Assembly (NCBI GenBank): GCA_958496175.1
Contig: OY292278.1
Coordinates: forward strand, 40,610,001-40,674,000
DNA length: 64,000 bases
Reading direction: 5' to 3'
Source: Sisyra terminalis
Taxonomy: Eukaryota > Arthropoda > Insecta > Neuroptera > Sisyridae
The notes under the pieces are model-generated. The model saw nothing but the letters and a program-made list of their open reading frames with translations. It was not told where the DNA came from and did no database searches. Below, piece by piece: positions 13,771 through 25,071 of this stretch; position 1 is the stretch's first letter, and each line of letters starts with the position of its first letter. Position numbers and translations under genes: made by a program.

Positions 13771-14693
13771 CTAGCTAATCCCCGCGACTTCGTCTGTGTA
13801 ACGTAGGTGTAGATTATATTTTCTGTTTCAATTTGCTCTCTGTAGTGATATATGAAAAAAAATATTTTCTTATTTGTTTTACGAAAAACATAATCATACT
13901 TAAAAACACTATTTTGTCGACTTTAAAAAGACACATTTAATATACTGTTGCTTAGAATAAAATAGTTGTATGTAAAGATCAATTAATTTTCAAAAAATAT
14001 TTATAAATATCTAAAAAGAGTATGTTCAATTGAGTATACCTACCGTGAACCAAAAAATCCATAAATTTATCAATATCTATACATAAAAAAATATCGTCAA
14101 GTTCAATAAAGTCGGTCTTAATTATGACTTAAAATAGTAAAAAGTTATCAAAACACTCACGTCAAACGTAACAGAAGCAAAGGGTCTAAATTTAGAATAT
14201 TAGTAGAAATCCCATTACATTGTCTCGACTCTCGAATGAACCCTTTTCTCGAAACTATTTCACAATGTACTAAACTACCGCGAAATTAAAATTTGTTCAA
14301 TTGCACGAAACCCAGTTCCTCCATAATCAAGTATAACCATTGTGTATCTATGCACTTATTAAAATATCTGAATTTCAACTATATAACTAAACCATTTTCT
14401 TTAAGTTCGCCGAATTTCTCGCTAGTATTTGCTAGTAGATATTCGCTCACTAATGTATTTATTTGTGAATACGTATTTCAGATTTTCAGGTTTACAATAT
14501 GTGAAAGCCAAAAACTTAATGCTCAATTGTAAACTTAACCATTAGCCGGAACAAACAGACAGACAGACAAAAATTTAAAAAAAATGTTATTTTGGTTTAA
14601 GTACCGTATATACTCATATATGCATGTAGTAAAAAGCGGTTATTTCAATATTACAAACAAACACTCAAATTTTATTTATATGTATTGATAAGA
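13771..14693 (-). mobile_element. Non-autonomous Helitron-like element
   Basis: On the minus strand the 3' terminus reads GACGAAGTCGCGGGGATTAG then CTAG followed by T, with the short GC-rich hairpin (CGAAGTCGCGGGG) typical just inside a Helitron 3' end. The presumed 5' end near 14693 (TCTTATCAATACATATAAAT) resembles the 5' end of the better copy at 46,827. No Rep/helicase gene is present. The GACAGACAGACAA tract at about 14,558 belongs to it. Confidence 0.65.
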
Positions 14694-15278
14694 GAACTAA
14701 ATTATAAATTCAAAAGCCTAGTAAGTATAAGTTAAAAATATACAAAGGTTTTGATTGAATTTTGCAATCTTTTATTTCAAATTTTCACCCTTAGATTATA
14801 AATTTTCAAAATTTACTTACGCTTTTACGGTAAGTTAAAAAAACGATAGAATAAATGAAATCCTGATTTTGAAACAAAATGGATAAACAGTAGATAGAAT
14901 TTATAGTTGAAAAAGTCACGAAAGTAGAAAGAAAGTTACGGGGAATTAAAAAGGCATAAAAAGCAATGAAGAATACGTAACTTGGGGTGAAATCCTTACA
15001 AGTGAATAGTACAGTTAATATTTTGTATAGTTGAAAAAAGCATTTATGAATTTAATTACCCTAAGTAAACCAGGGTTTCAGGACCTTGGCGAAATAAGAG
15101 TGCACCAATGGGAGTAGTATGGATTTCATATAGTAATAGTATTTCTTTGAATTTGATTTTTTATGAGGAAACATGTTTAGTTTTAAGTATTTTTGAATTG
15201 AGCTTTTTGACAAAAGCTTCATATTCATATAGGAAAAGCTGTATTTAAACAAAATTTATCTTAGTCTCTCAAAATAGT
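14694..15278. other. No recognisable feature
   Basis: AT-rich spacer. The minus-strand frame at 15061-15252 carries no recognisable motif. Confidence 0.4.
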
Positions 15279-15804
15279 TATTTTCGATACATATGCGTAA
15301 AGTGAGGTTTTCTAGTATGATGAAATTGAGACACTTGCTAAAGGGACTGATCATACACAACGATATCGAGTGCGCTGTGTATGATCAGTCCCTTTAGCAA
15401 GTGTCTCAATTTCGTCCTACTAGGTACCTCACTTTAAGCATAAGTATCGAACAAAATTTTTTGTAAAGACTGCTTCTATAGTTCAACAGAAACAGATTGA
15501 GAAATTAATTATTGTTATTTATATATGAAAAATTTCAACTCTATAGTAAGAATAATTTATCGAAAAATTATGAATAAAAACAACATTTTAGTTTAAACTA
15601 CAGTCTAAATAATTACCTATATTAATTATTTCTTATGAAAGTTTATTTAGTTATAAATTTATTGTACTTTTTCGCACTGTTATTTACTTTCGCACACGGT
15701 TTCTCTACTTTCGCGCACGCTTGCCACCACGATGAGAAAACGGCTCTTTACCCCCGCCACACAACGCACGAAAGTTCAACTTTAGAAGCAGTCGTTACAA
15801 AAAA
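15279..15804. repeat. Composite palindromic element, copy 1
   Basis: It has two joined parts. Part one (15279-15457) is a near-perfect palindrome: TTTTCGATACATATGCGTAA on the left is mirrored by TTAAGCATAAGTATCGAAC on the right, and CTAAAGGGACTGATCATACA is mirrored exactly near the centre. Part two (15457-15804) has its own inverted ends (TTTTTTGTAAAGACTGCTTC and, from the right, TTTTTTGTAACGACTGCTTC). The same two parts occur in the same order at 54,601-55,157, so they form one unit. A signal-peptide-like frame at 15635-15823 lies in part two and is probably chance. Confidence 0.8.
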
Positions 15805-17457
15805 GAGTTTTGCAATGTTATGAAAACTTTTTCTATTTCAATAACGTTTTTATTTCACCCATGTTTATGAAAAAAAGCAAAATGGTAACCAAAATATGAA
15901 GCTTGTTTCTTTATTGTTTTGCCATAAGATTTCGATAAACACTGATGATTTATTATTATAGAATGAAAAGGAAAGATCGATTTTATAATTAAGTTACTAA
16001 CCATACATTTAAAAGATTTATTCCGAATTTTCAATTTTTTTGCTTATTCCGATTTGTCAAAAAAAAAATCAGCGGTAAAGTATCAAAATTATAAATTTGT
16101 GGCACCTACCGTACTCAAAATAGTACCAATATGTTACAGTCTTCATCGTGCTTGTATATTATACGTACAACATCACTTTTATCTTGATTTTAATATAAAT
16201 CACTCTTTATGATTTCACCATTAAAAATAATATAAAGAAAAATGTAAATTTCCAAAAACGTACACAGCATCCAACTAACGGATCATTATCCAATCCAACT
16301 ACATCCATCAATTGCAAATTTTATTACATAAACATATTTTAACAATCCATAACTTATATCTTTTATAGGAGGGCATCATTTACGCATGATTTATTCAAGG
16401 GTTACATTTCCATGATTTTTACAACGTACATAATTTTTCTTTATTGGGATAATTTCGAGCAATTTTATATGTCGTACGACAAATTAGCCTCTTTGTGTTA
16501 TATATTTGCATGATTACAATGTATCCATAATATAATAAAATTGCAAATAAAATAAGAACGATATCATTTTTGCGATAGCTCTTATATTTGAGGTTGGTTT
16601 TATATTTCCTGATTATTCGTAAAATAAATCAAAAATCCGTTTATATTACTAAATATATTATGTGTTTTATTTCTTTAAATATATATTCTGTGCATAATAT
16701 AATGTGATAGGGATAAGAACGGCAAAGATATATGTCAGTATAAGTTTATGGGAACTAATTTATGATGTTGTCACGTTTGCTTTAGTTTATGTTTATAACA
16801 TTTATGAAGAAAAAAATCAATGTTGGTGCTTACTCTAAAACCTGTTAAAATCATCTAGAATGGTATTTTGAAATGTTTTATTTATTCGCACCCATGTACT
16901 ACACTTTGCCTTAATAATAATCATTAGACTGGGCCAAAAAAATTGACTATTTTTTTTTTTTGAAAAGTATATCGAGACCCCCGATGATCTTTTATAGAGG
17001 CGATTTGTCGCTATTTCAGGTTTTTTTGTAAGGATACTTAAAATCCCTTAATCTCTAAAAAGACCTTCTTAGGATCCTGGAAATCCACATGTACATTATT
17101 TTTACCGAAAAGAAAAAAAAAGGGCACGAAAATTTCTAACAAATTATGTGAACTCCCAGGGACCTCTTTTCGGACATACACTATTCAAAACCATCTTAAT
17201 TTTAAAGTTCTATTATTTCAATTAAGAAAAGAATTAAAATTTTGGTAATTATTAATTAGTCGTATTTTATTCCAAATAATCTAAATCGGACGGTTCACCT
17301 TGTACCATTTATCTTAACAAGCATTATAAAGATAAATTCACTTTAGCTCGCCAGTCCATTAAATGTTATTTACCAGCAGTAGAAAAAAAATTAAAAATTA
17401 ATAACGATAAAGGATGATATATCCGTAAATTCTTTTCTGGTTTTAAGTCATTGTAAA
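15805..17457. other. Non-coding DNA, one possible repeat
   Basis: No gene. About 16,280-16,560 has many homeodomain-like and TTATTG words. From 16,925 (AGACTGGGCCAAAAAAATTG) to about 17,240 the composition and poly-T/poly-A tracts look like a dispersed repeat, but only one copy is in the window so I cannot confirm it. Confidence 0.3.
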
Positions 17458-17834
17458 TAGGGATACAAGCAGTATTGCTCATAAAAAACATCGATATTTT
17501 TAAAAATGCAACTTCAAAGTTTATGAACGATAAATCGATTTTTTTTTGATGATTTTTGCCACCATTTAAATATATTTACATATATAAAATATTTCTTAAA
17601 TAGTAATACACTATACCGTAAAAATGTAAAATCCGACAGTTTATAATCTAACGTTACTAGATCACAATTTCACCTAACCTAATCTATCGTTAGTTTATAA
17701 TCTCACGAGTTATATTATAAACTGATGAAGTTCTCAAATCAACGCATTAAACTTTTAAAATCGATGTTAAAACATTAACATTAATAAACGATATATCGAT
17801 GTTTAAAAAAATCGATGTATGATTTGTATCCCTG
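17458..17834. mobile_element. Inverted-repeat element with TAGGGATACAA ends
   Basis: TAGGGATACAAGCAGTATTG on the left and CAGGGATACAAATCATACAT read from the right form inverted ends, followed by paired ACATCGATATTTTT words. An inner inverted pair, CAGTTTATAATCTAACG and its partner ending in TATAAACTG, gives a second hairpin. No coding capacity. The class is probably hAT from the CAGGG end, but no clean target duplication is visible. Confidence 0.6.
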
Positions 17835-18276
17835 GTTTTAAAGAATGCCAATCATTACATATTACGGTACAATAGCAACGGTTTGGAAAATTGATGAGAG
17901 TGTTGAAGTAAAATTTTAAAACTATTAAATTTGCGGTTTTTCTGGGCAAAAATTCTCAACAAACATAGCAGTATTAGTCATATATCCAAAACATATATTA
18001 TTATTATTACATTTTTCTACAATTTAATGAATCACGCAATTTTTTACGGGCATCCCTTATAAACCATGACACCCAAAACTTGAACAAGTCGATTGAATAA
18101 ATGCAAAAATATTTTTCCCTACAAATACTATAGACATTTTTGTACCAATTTTGACCAAGAGATCTAGAAAACGAAGCCCTATCTTTAATTTTTTCATTCT
18201 TAATTTTTCCTCTTTCTGCAATAATTTGTGGTTCAATCATGGCACCCATTATATAAAAAACTACCCCGGTAATTTA

Positions 18277-18535
18277 CTGTATTAGTCCGAATATAACGCA
18301 ATATGCATTAAATTAGGTAATTATAGGTAATAACCCAAGTTACATTCATGTCAATAAAGATAAGTAATGTAAAATAAACTTAATATTAGATAAGTAACAA
18401 CAAAAAAGTAACTAAGTTGCAACCTCCGTAGGAGAATGGCCTTATTTATAGTACACTACTGAAGCCCCGAATATAGCGCGAGTTGGTTTTTTATAAATGA
18501 TCGAAAAATGTTGCGTTATATTTGGGTAAATACGG
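18277..18535. mobile_element. TA-flanked miniature element with TACYGTATT ends
   Basis: Left end CTGTATTAGTCCGAATATAA and right end, read inward, CCGTATTTACCCAAATATAA are inverted repeats next to TA (18275-18276 and 18536-18537). TA targets point to the Tc1/mariner/pogo superfamily. No transposase remains. Confidence 0.7.
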
Positions 18536-18749
18536 TAAATCTTAAATTTTGTAACTTTTAAAAACACGAAAACAATAGGATATTGAAAATATGGTTTATA
18601 GTATGGCTGGTAAAGTGATAGTTGGTTGAAGATTTTTCTTAGCAAAACCATTTGATATTTTGATTAATATTGTTCATAACTTTATCAAATATTTAATAAT
18701 GTTCTTGGAAACTTGGACTCAAATAATAAGATGTGAAATTTTCAAATCA

Positions 18750-18792
18750 TCTCAACGTTTCGTTGGTATTTATTTCCAACTTCTTCAGAAGA
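18750..18792 (-). ncRNA. Hammerhead-like motif, outer left arm
   Basis: Read on the minus strand: stem I strand UUCUU, core CUGAAGA, one extra A, stem II GUUGG with CCAAC (5 of 5 pairs), GAAAC, GUU, stem I strand GAGAUG (UCUU pairs with GAGA). Stem III is only the self-complementary ACGU. Confidence 0.5.
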
Positions 18793-18955
18793 ACTAAAAC
18801 ATAATAACAATGCATGTTGTTCAAAGCATAATTTTTATAAACAATTTATAAAAAATAGATGATAAAATTCAGATCTCAGCTTTTATTTTTTTAAATAAGA
18901 AGACAATTCAGGTTGTTATGATCGTTTTTTTTATTTAATATTTTTATTACTCAAT

Positions 18956-18997
18956 TAGCTACGTTTCGTTATTTATCGTAACTTCACCAGGCTTCTT
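18956..18997 (-). ncRNA. Hammerhead-like motif, inner left arm
   Basis: Minus strand: AAGC, core CUGGUGA, A, stem II GUUAC with loop then AUAAC (weakened), GAAAC, GUA, GCUAAUUG. Stem I has the three pairs AGC/GCU. The core is a variant of CUGANGA with G for A. Confidence 0.4.
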
Positions 18998-19065
18998 GAT
19001 TCACAAAAATAAAATATTTTAAATATATAATATATAATTCAAAATATTTTATTTTTGTGAATCAA

Positions 19066-19106
19066 GAAGTCTGATGAAGTTACGATAAGTAACGAAACGT
19101 AGCTAA
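19066..19106 (+). ncRNA. Hammerhead-like motif, inner right arm
   Basis: Order: AAGU, CUGAUGA, A, stem II GUUAC with GUAAC (5 of 5 pairs), GAAAC, GUA, GCUAAUUG. Stem I pairs AGU with GCU, one as a G-U wobble. Confidence 0.5.
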
Positions 19107-19250
19107 TTGAATAATAAAAATATTAAATATAAAAAAAAACGGTCTTAAACAACCTGAATTGTCCTCTTATTTCAAAAAAAAAAATTATAAAAATTTATAA
19201 AAATAAATAATTTGGCTTTGAATAACATGCATTGTTATTATGTTTTTTAG

Positions 19251-19295
19251 TTCTCCTGAAGAAGTTGGAAATAAATACCAATGAAACGTTGAGAG
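19251..19295 (+). ncRNA. Hammerhead-like motif, outer right arm
   Basis: Order: stem I strand UUCUC, CUGAAGA, A, stem II GUUGG with CCAAU, GAAAC, GUU, stem I strand GAGAG. Stem I has four Watson-Crick pairs plus one wobble directly beside the core. Confidence 0.55.
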
Positions 19296-19331
19296 GATTT
19301 GAAAATTTAACATCTTATTATTTGAGTCCAA

Positions 19332-19719
19332 ATTATTTACCACACCATGGATGAGAGCAACCAGGATTTTTCAAAAATAATTTTGGTTGAATTTCCGTGA
19401 TGTGGTTAATATGTAGAAAATGTATAGGTATAAGATATTTAATCGTTAATTATTTAGATAGGATTCAACCAAAATTACTATAAAAAATAAACTGGTGATT
19501 ATAATTTTTGTTCTTCTTTCGCTAAAAGAGGCACAACTACCTTTACTTGCATTAAAAAGTCACCAATGGACTGACAAAAAAACGAGAAGAAAAGTGGTAA
19601 TTTTTCTTTGGCTCAATGAAAGAAATTCACTTGACATTCGTGTTGGGATGTGTGAGAGTTGCATTCAATGTGTAATTTAATTACATTAGGTATGCAAATT
19701 TTATATTGTTAAGAAATAA
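19332..19719. other. No recognisable feature
   Basis: Spacer DNA. The frame at 19495-19680 has no motif. Confidence 0.4.
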
Positions 19720-20110
19720 TGAACTTCTACGTGTGTATGTATATGTGTATTGGCCATTTTTTTTGCGAGTTTACACACACAAACAATGCATACAATGTTC
19801 GCAAATCGTGGCGGTCGTGGCGATCTGATGACGTTTTCCACGAGCGGAGCAATCGCCCGCCCGACCAGACGCACCCAATAACACACACCAGTCAGTATAA
19901 ATATGCAAATGTGATGTAATAAATCACGTAACGTTCACGACAGACGCCTAAATAACCATTTATTTCATTTATTAAGAAGTAAAGGCTGCGACGAACGATT
20001 TGCCGAAACCGAGAAAGTGCGTATCATGTGAAGACCTCGGCATCGCCTCCACTTGAAAGTTTTGGAAGATCCCAATTCAAGAGGAATGTATATAACGAAA
20101 TCATAAAGTG
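19720..20110 (+). promoter_or_regulatory. GC-rich promoter-like island
   Basis: About 390 bases much richer in G, C and CpG than anything near it. It holds GATGACGTTTTCC (CRE-like core TGACG), then CAGT next to TATAAATA at about 19,897 and directly after it ATGCAAAT, the POU octamer, repeated as ATGCAAAT at 19,691. Downstream, to 20,110, is GC-richer DNA without an open frame, as in a 5' untranslated exon. Strand is guessed from the TATA box. No gene that it would serve is visible in the window. Confidence 0.4.
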
Positions 20111-20371
20111 CAAATAAAAGTGCAGTTTTTTATTTAACATGGGATGAGAGTTGACACTGGAGTGCTTTTCTACACGTGTTGATATGATCTTCAATAAATA
20201 TACGGAAGAACAAAAGCTGGAATGTTTCTCTTTTAAATATTACATTTGAATGGAAAAAAAATATGTGAAAGATCTTTCCAGGGGAAGGTAGTACCGGAAA
20301 ATAGTGCAAAATTTGACGAAAATAAATAAATAAATCAAACAAACTTTTTTAATAAGACTAGATTTATAAAC
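20111..20371. other. Spacer, no feature
   Basis: AT-rich DNA between the GC-rich island and the next miniature element; the minus-strand frame at 20130-20342 has no motif. Confidence 0.4.
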
Positions 20372-21383
20372 CGTTTATTTTGAAAGTGACTTAAGTCCAT
20401 TTTAAGAACAACTCCTATAGTATTATCCCCTAGTATCCTATAAAGGAGAAAATAATTGGCGTTTTTGTTAACAACTAAAATTAAATCAGTAATTTGTGAA
20501 AACTTAGCAGATCAATAATTAACATAAGGCAGACTGGGTACAAAAGTAACGGTGGGTCGAAAGTAACAAATACTTTCGTATTTTCTTATTTATTGTTTAC
20601 ATAGTTGTAAAAGGATCATAGCAATCCAAATGTTTGCATATCTTTTTTTGATTAGATAAATTGTACATTGTTTAAATTCATTTTTGTCTAGCACGTTCCG
20701 TTTTAAAGTTATATTACACGTTTTATTAAAAATGAGAATGGGTACAAAAGTAACATAGCCCCCTAGGGTACAAAAGTAATATGTTACTTTTGTCTTCGTA
20801 ATGATTTTATTATTAACATCACATTTTTATGGATATCTATTTCAATAGAATGGTTTTCGATACATTTCCGTGTCTGTAGTTCTTCATGAAATAGTTCTAA
20901 TGCGATGTTGCGGTATTCGATTAATTCATTTCCTTAAAATTTATATTTTTTGAGTATTTAAAATGCTAAATTTGGTTTATATCATTAATATAAAATCTTT
21001 AAATAAGTAATTTGTTGATTAAACTTGTACTATTGTTTTCATTAGCAACCCTTAGCAGTTTTGTTACTTTCAACCCACAACGTGTTACTTTCGACCCGCC
21101 TACGTGGTCGAAAGTAACAACTGACAATTTTTTTAACTCTGTGTTATTCATATAAAGCACACCATAACTTAATAAATCAAGTTACTATTGTGAAGAACAT
21201 AAACTGAATTTACATGTGGTTTTATTCATTTAACAGCAATAATAACACCCAGCCAGAGATCAAGGTAAAAGCACAAATTGTTACTTTTGTACCCGGTCTC
21301 CCCTACTTTGTTCTAGTTACAAGAACAAGAATCACCTTATAGACCATCCTTGGAATGGACTTACGTCACTTTCAAAATAAACG
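20372..21383. mobile_element. Miniature element A, copy 1, interrupted
   Basis: Ends are inverted repeats: CGTTTATTTTGAAAGTGACT and, from the right, CGTTTATTTTGAAAGTGACG, continuing into AAGTCCATT on both sides. An uninterrupted copy lies at 27,639-27,886. Here another element (20527-21303) splits it. The right end stops 38 bases past the end of CRP1. Confidence 0.8.
20527..21303. mobile_element. TA-target element with AAAAGTAAC ends
   Basis: Inverted ends AGGCAGACTGGGTACAAAAG and, from the right, GGGGAGACCGGGTACAAAAG, with the word GTTACTTTCGACCC repeated inside. Comparison with the empty site in the copy at 27,639-27,886 (AAACATACTTTGTTCT) shows insertion at a TA that was duplicated (20525-20526, 21304-21305). 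It is 777 bases and has no gene, so it moves only with help from another element. Confidence 0.85.
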
Positions 21384-21421
21384 AGTCAATTTATATTTTT
21401 CTTCGTTTTATAAAGCAAAAC

Positions 21422-21723
21422 TCATTTCCTTATACAATAAGCACAACAATTGTATATATCTGGCCCAGCCAAATACTCATCATTTTGGCATATCGGAGTA
21501 TCGCATTTTATGTTATCACAGCTATCATCACATATATTATCATCGTTGCAAAATAGAGTATGTCGACATTCTCGATCCTTACACGATTCCCCAATTTCTA
21601 AAAAAACATAATATATTTTTTTGGCCATAAAAATGAAAATTATTTTGTTCACTTACCTCCTTTTGGTTCACAAAAAATTAAGGAAAAATTTAAGGTATAA
21701 AGTAAAAGAAAAAATGTTTTCAT
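21422..21723 (-). CDS. CRP1, secreted ten-cysteine peptide, acidic
   Basis: Exons 21657-21723 and 21422-21597, phase-1 intron of 59 bases (GGAG/GTAAGT, TTTTTTAG). The 80-residue product begins MKTFFLLLYTLNFSLIFC, a clear signal peptide, and continues with one ten-cysteine domain (C-x4-C-x5-C-x5-C-x3-C-x4-C-x4-C-x13-CC-x2-C). It stands apart in the cluster: the mature part is rich in Asp/Glu (net about -7) where most others are basic, and the C7-CC gap is one residue shorter. A TATAAAAAC box lies about 60 bases before the ATG. Function unknown; a secreted defence or gut peptide is inference. Confidence 0.85.
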
Positions 21724-24711
21724 GTTTCCAAGACTAAGGAAAGCTTCGTTAAATATAACTCAAATTTAGTCCTGCTACTTGTGTTTTTATATTATTTCAG
21801 TAATTGTTTTTTATCAAAAAAATGCAAATATTTAATAAAATTCACAATGGTAAACACGTGTTTAATAAATCAAACATTCAAATTTTATATCCTGAATGTG
21901 TAAAAATTTATAAGTATAGGAAATTGTCTTTTTCCTATATTTATTTTCCTTATAACTAAATTATATTTGTCCAAACGTTTATTGTTCACTAATGAATAGT
22001 TCAATTCGTTGCGTCAATATAATTGAAATAATGTTAAACTTGGAAAAAAAATTATTTAAATTGAGCTGGGTTTTTTTAACATTTAGTTATGCCAATTATT
22101 GGTAAAAATTTTCCTTTTTTTATAAAGAAAAACTGAAATATTTAGTGCAAAATAGTTTATATGGTACATAAAATATTAGTTGTTTGCTGTGAGGTACATA
22201 AAATCATTAAAGTTTTGTTAATCAAAGATTTTTGAAGTTATAGATCTTGAATTTTTGGTCAGTCTTTGATGTACGTAGAGGCCTGTAAATCTCATTTATT
22301 GAAGTTTTTGATAAATTCCACGCAAATTGAGTCCAAAAAACTTCTTTTTTTTTGGGGACCCTGATTTGGAATATGAAGTTCATAAAGTTTGTCACCGTAC
22401 TTAAAGAAAAGGATGAATCTCAACTCGTAGAATTTTTTCCAATTTATTTTCAAATTTTCCGGTTAACTTCCATATAAATATTTGTGACTTATTTTGCACG
22501 AAGTTTGACATAAACTCAAGGTAATGACTTACTTAGCCCCCAAAAGTAAAGGAAAGTTACGAGTATTACTTCCCAACTTCTCCTCAACAAAGCTTAAAAA
22601 GCTCCATGTCCACACCTTTTTGTCCATACTTTGCATTGCCGATTGGGGATGGGATCACATAATGGTAGTTAAATAGATAGAGGACCAAAAATGAGCCGGA
22701 AAAAACGAACACTACTTATAGTGCGCCTTGTCAAGGCCATTTTTTTCTGGAGTTGAGAAATCGACTTTTAAGACGTAAGAACTCACCATCAAGTCCCAAA
22801 GGAGGGAGGATGCCGAAGGCATCGGAATACCACTGCATTCAAGACTCTTGGAGGATTTTTTTGTTCAATCATCATGATGTGATTGATCATAAATATTTGG
22901 CGTTAAAGAATCATGGAAAGAAGAAGAAGAAGGATGAGGTCCTCGGCTCGGAGTGCATCTTTATTATCTTTTTCATCTATCCCCTTCTTTACCAGCGATA
23001 CATGAAGACTCCGAGTAATTGTCTTAGACTCATTTTACACAAAATTTGGAAAAAAAGATTCTTCAAAGAACAATAAAGATCTAATATCCATTCCTTCTAA
23101 TATCTATTCCAAATGCAATTAACCACTTATATAGAATAAAAAGTCTATTTGGCAGTGCATACCGGTAATTTTTTGTTTGGGATCATCATTCATATTTGAG
23201 TTAAATGATAAAATTTAGCAGCCAAACCATCTTCCTATTTTTTTTCTCAATTTACTGTAGATGAAACTTCATTCTTCATCGCTGGCTATTCCTTGCGATA
23301 TCCTTTTAGTAAAAGTTGCCAATTATTTTTTTAGTACAGCTAAGAGGCCATTTTTTTGTACTAGAATTTAGTTCTCATTTTGAAAATTTATATAAAAACT
23401 TATTTTACTTACTTTCAAATGAGACTTCTGGGTAGTAATTTATTTTCTCAACAAATCTATGATTATTCAGTCTATAAAGATTTTTTTAAAATTGTTATTT
23501 ACAGTCGCTATATAACTACAATGATCTTAAACAATTCTTGGGTTAATAAAAATCCGCACAATCCAACACCTATTGGTTTTGGAGCGGTCACCTTGACCAT
23601 TCGGCCACCATTTGGAATTATTTTTCCACTTTAGACATTACCACTTGTTGAATTAATTAGAGTTTATCATTTTATTCGTCCAAAGTAATAAACGCTATCG
23701 CTACAATTTCCTCAACCAATTAAATTAGTCATTGGAATTTCACCAGTATATTTGATTAAAAAAAAGTACTATCCTTCGTATATAATAAACAATAGCATAA
23801 TTCGTTTCTAACCTAATTGCATTATTGTTTGCCTAATTTCTTAAATAATTCTTTTTTTATTGAAATTCCAAAATTTCTTTCTTCAATAATTACATATTTT
23901 GGTTACCCATAATCCATTTAGGATGGAAACGTATTACGTTATTGTTAATAATACATGAGGGATAGTACTTTTCTTTATCAAATATAGTGGTAAAACCCCA
24001 ACAACTTATTGGTCAAGGAAATTGTAGCAATAGAACTTATAACTTTCAAATAATAAAAAGATAAACATTGATGAATTCAACAAGTAGTAATATCTAAGGT
24101 GGAAATATAAAACCTTACTGAAGTAAAGTAACGGGAATTTGAGTTTGATCTATTTTTCATATTTATGTTTTCGTTAGGATTATACTCACGAATATTGGTA
24201 AAATTTTCAAATCATTTAACTTAATATAATACAACTATGGTCTTAAGTAGGTCTACAGATTTTAATAAATTATTGTTCTTATTTAACTTATGATTTTTTT
24301 AAACCACTCTGGACAAAAAAAAATAGAAAGATAATTTATAAAAGAACACAGATTTATTTTTTCAAAATCAAAAAAAAATATTGCACTAAGATCTTAATAA
24401 AATTTTAAAGCTTTAATAAGTCTATTACATAAAAGAATTTTCCTTTTAATACGGACATACACGTTCGTATTTATATGTAATTTAAGAACAAATTATGATT
24501 AAAATAAAATTTTAGCCTTATCTGCCTTTTGGTTATCACAAAACATATAAAAAAACGAGGAATATTTTTATAATGCTTTTAATTTTCTTCGACAAACCAA
24601 TTAAAATTAAATTTCAATGTTAATTTCATAAAAATCAAGGAAACTTAAGGAAAGTCTTCTAAGGAAAATAAAAACTAATAATCTTAACTGTTTTCAAATC
24701 ACAAATTATAG
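21724..24711. repeat. Flank and left copy of a duplicated block
   Basis: From about 22,200 the sequence matches 30,380 onward, for example CTTTGATGTAC, ACGCAAATTGAGTCCA, GTATACCGGTAATTTTTTGT or its one-base variant, and TTTTCATATTTATGTTTTCG. This copy contains about 600 extra bases (roughly 22,500-23,090) and a SINE that the right copy lacks. The frame at 22753-23076 lies in the extra piece and shows no family motif. Confidence 0.6.
23490..23616 (-). repeat. tRNA-derived SINE
   Basis: On the minus strand it starts AAATGGTGGCCGAATGGTCA (box A like a Leu/Ser tRNA), has a decayed box B (GTGTTGGATTGTG), and ends in the family tail GTTATATAGCGACTGTAAAT. The duplicated block at 30.4-32.4 kb lacks it, so it inserted after that duplication or was lost there. 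Confidence 0.7.
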
Positions 24712-25071
24712 TTATTCTCCAACTTTATTAGGCACATTGATTGAACAATATTGGCAACAATTATAAATAAAATCCGGTTGGATTAAAAACGTTCCTTTTG
24801 GACAGGATTTAAGGGTGGCGCATAGTACACCCGCACAATTAACAGTGCAAATAAAACTGGGATCGCAGACCAAATTTGATTCACATTTGCGATTAGCACA
24901 AGACTGTCCAACATCTATCAACAAATAGTAATTTGAAAAATTTACAAAAAAAAAAATATTCGTTTTTTTGCACTCACTAGCACTGCGAAAGTGAAGATTC
25001 GCCAATGTTAAATAAATGAATATGAACTTTAAAACTATTATGCGAAATTGCGAATTGGTAATTGTTATCAT
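24712..25071 (-). CDS. CRP2, secreted ten-cysteine peptide
   Basis: Exons 24978-25071 and 24712-24914 joined in phase 1 by a 63-base intron (GCTA/GTGAGT, GATAG). The frame stays open through the intron, so an unspliced reading of 119 residues exists, but splicing restores the family layout. The 98-residue product has a longer signal region than its relatives (about 31 residues, with KFIFIYLTLANLHF as core), then VGQSC and the domain with x5 between C6 and C7, and a ten-residue tail after the last Cys. CRP5 is its close duplicate 7.2 kb to the right. Confidence 0.85.
   Translation of the reverse strand: MITITNSQFRIIVLKFIFIYLTLANLHFRSASECKKTNIFFFVNFSNYYLLIDVGQSCANRKCESNLVCDPSFICTVNCAGVLCATLKSCPKGTFLIQPDFIYNCCQYCSINVPNKVGE

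Larger units (their letters stand above)
18885..19183. repeat. Inner nested fold-back element
   Basis: Arms 18885-19010 and 19035-19183 are inverted repeats (AGACAATTCAGGTTGTTATG against AACAACCTGAATTGTCCTCT on the other side), with an AATATATAATATAT loop. Both arms carry a hammerhead-like motif distinct in stem II from the outer arms. Confidence 0.8.
18712..19331. repeat. Outer fold-back element with hammerhead-like motifs
   Basis: Left arm (18712-18885) and right arm (19185-19331) are inverted copies: TTGGACTCAAATAATAAGAT at the left edge answers ATCTTATTATTTGAGTCCAA at the right (one base differs). Each arm contains a hammerhead-like motif. The loop has been invaded by, or derives from, a second fold-back (18885-19183). 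Confidence 0.8.

Noticed and set aside
15279..15457. Palindrome as a transcription terminator or microRNA precursor
   Set aside because: The arms are far longer and more perfect than in a microRNA precursor, and the element occurs in two copies as a mobile repeat.
15635..15823. Open frame with a signal-peptide-like start
   Set aside because: It lies wholly inside the repeated palindromic element; the copy at 55 kb has deletions that break it, so it is chance.
17458..17834. Eight-base target duplication GTTTTAAG/GTTTTAAA for the CAGGG-type element
   Set aside because: The left copy is ten bases away from the inverted end, so the pairing may be chance.
19701..19919. Two overlapping frames in the GC-rich island
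   Set aside because: No motif, no conserved start; the CpG-rich composition alone lengthens open frames.
22753..23076. 107-residue plus-strand open frame
   Set aside because: Low-complexity Lys/Arg-rich reading with no motif, absent from the duplicated block at 30 kb.
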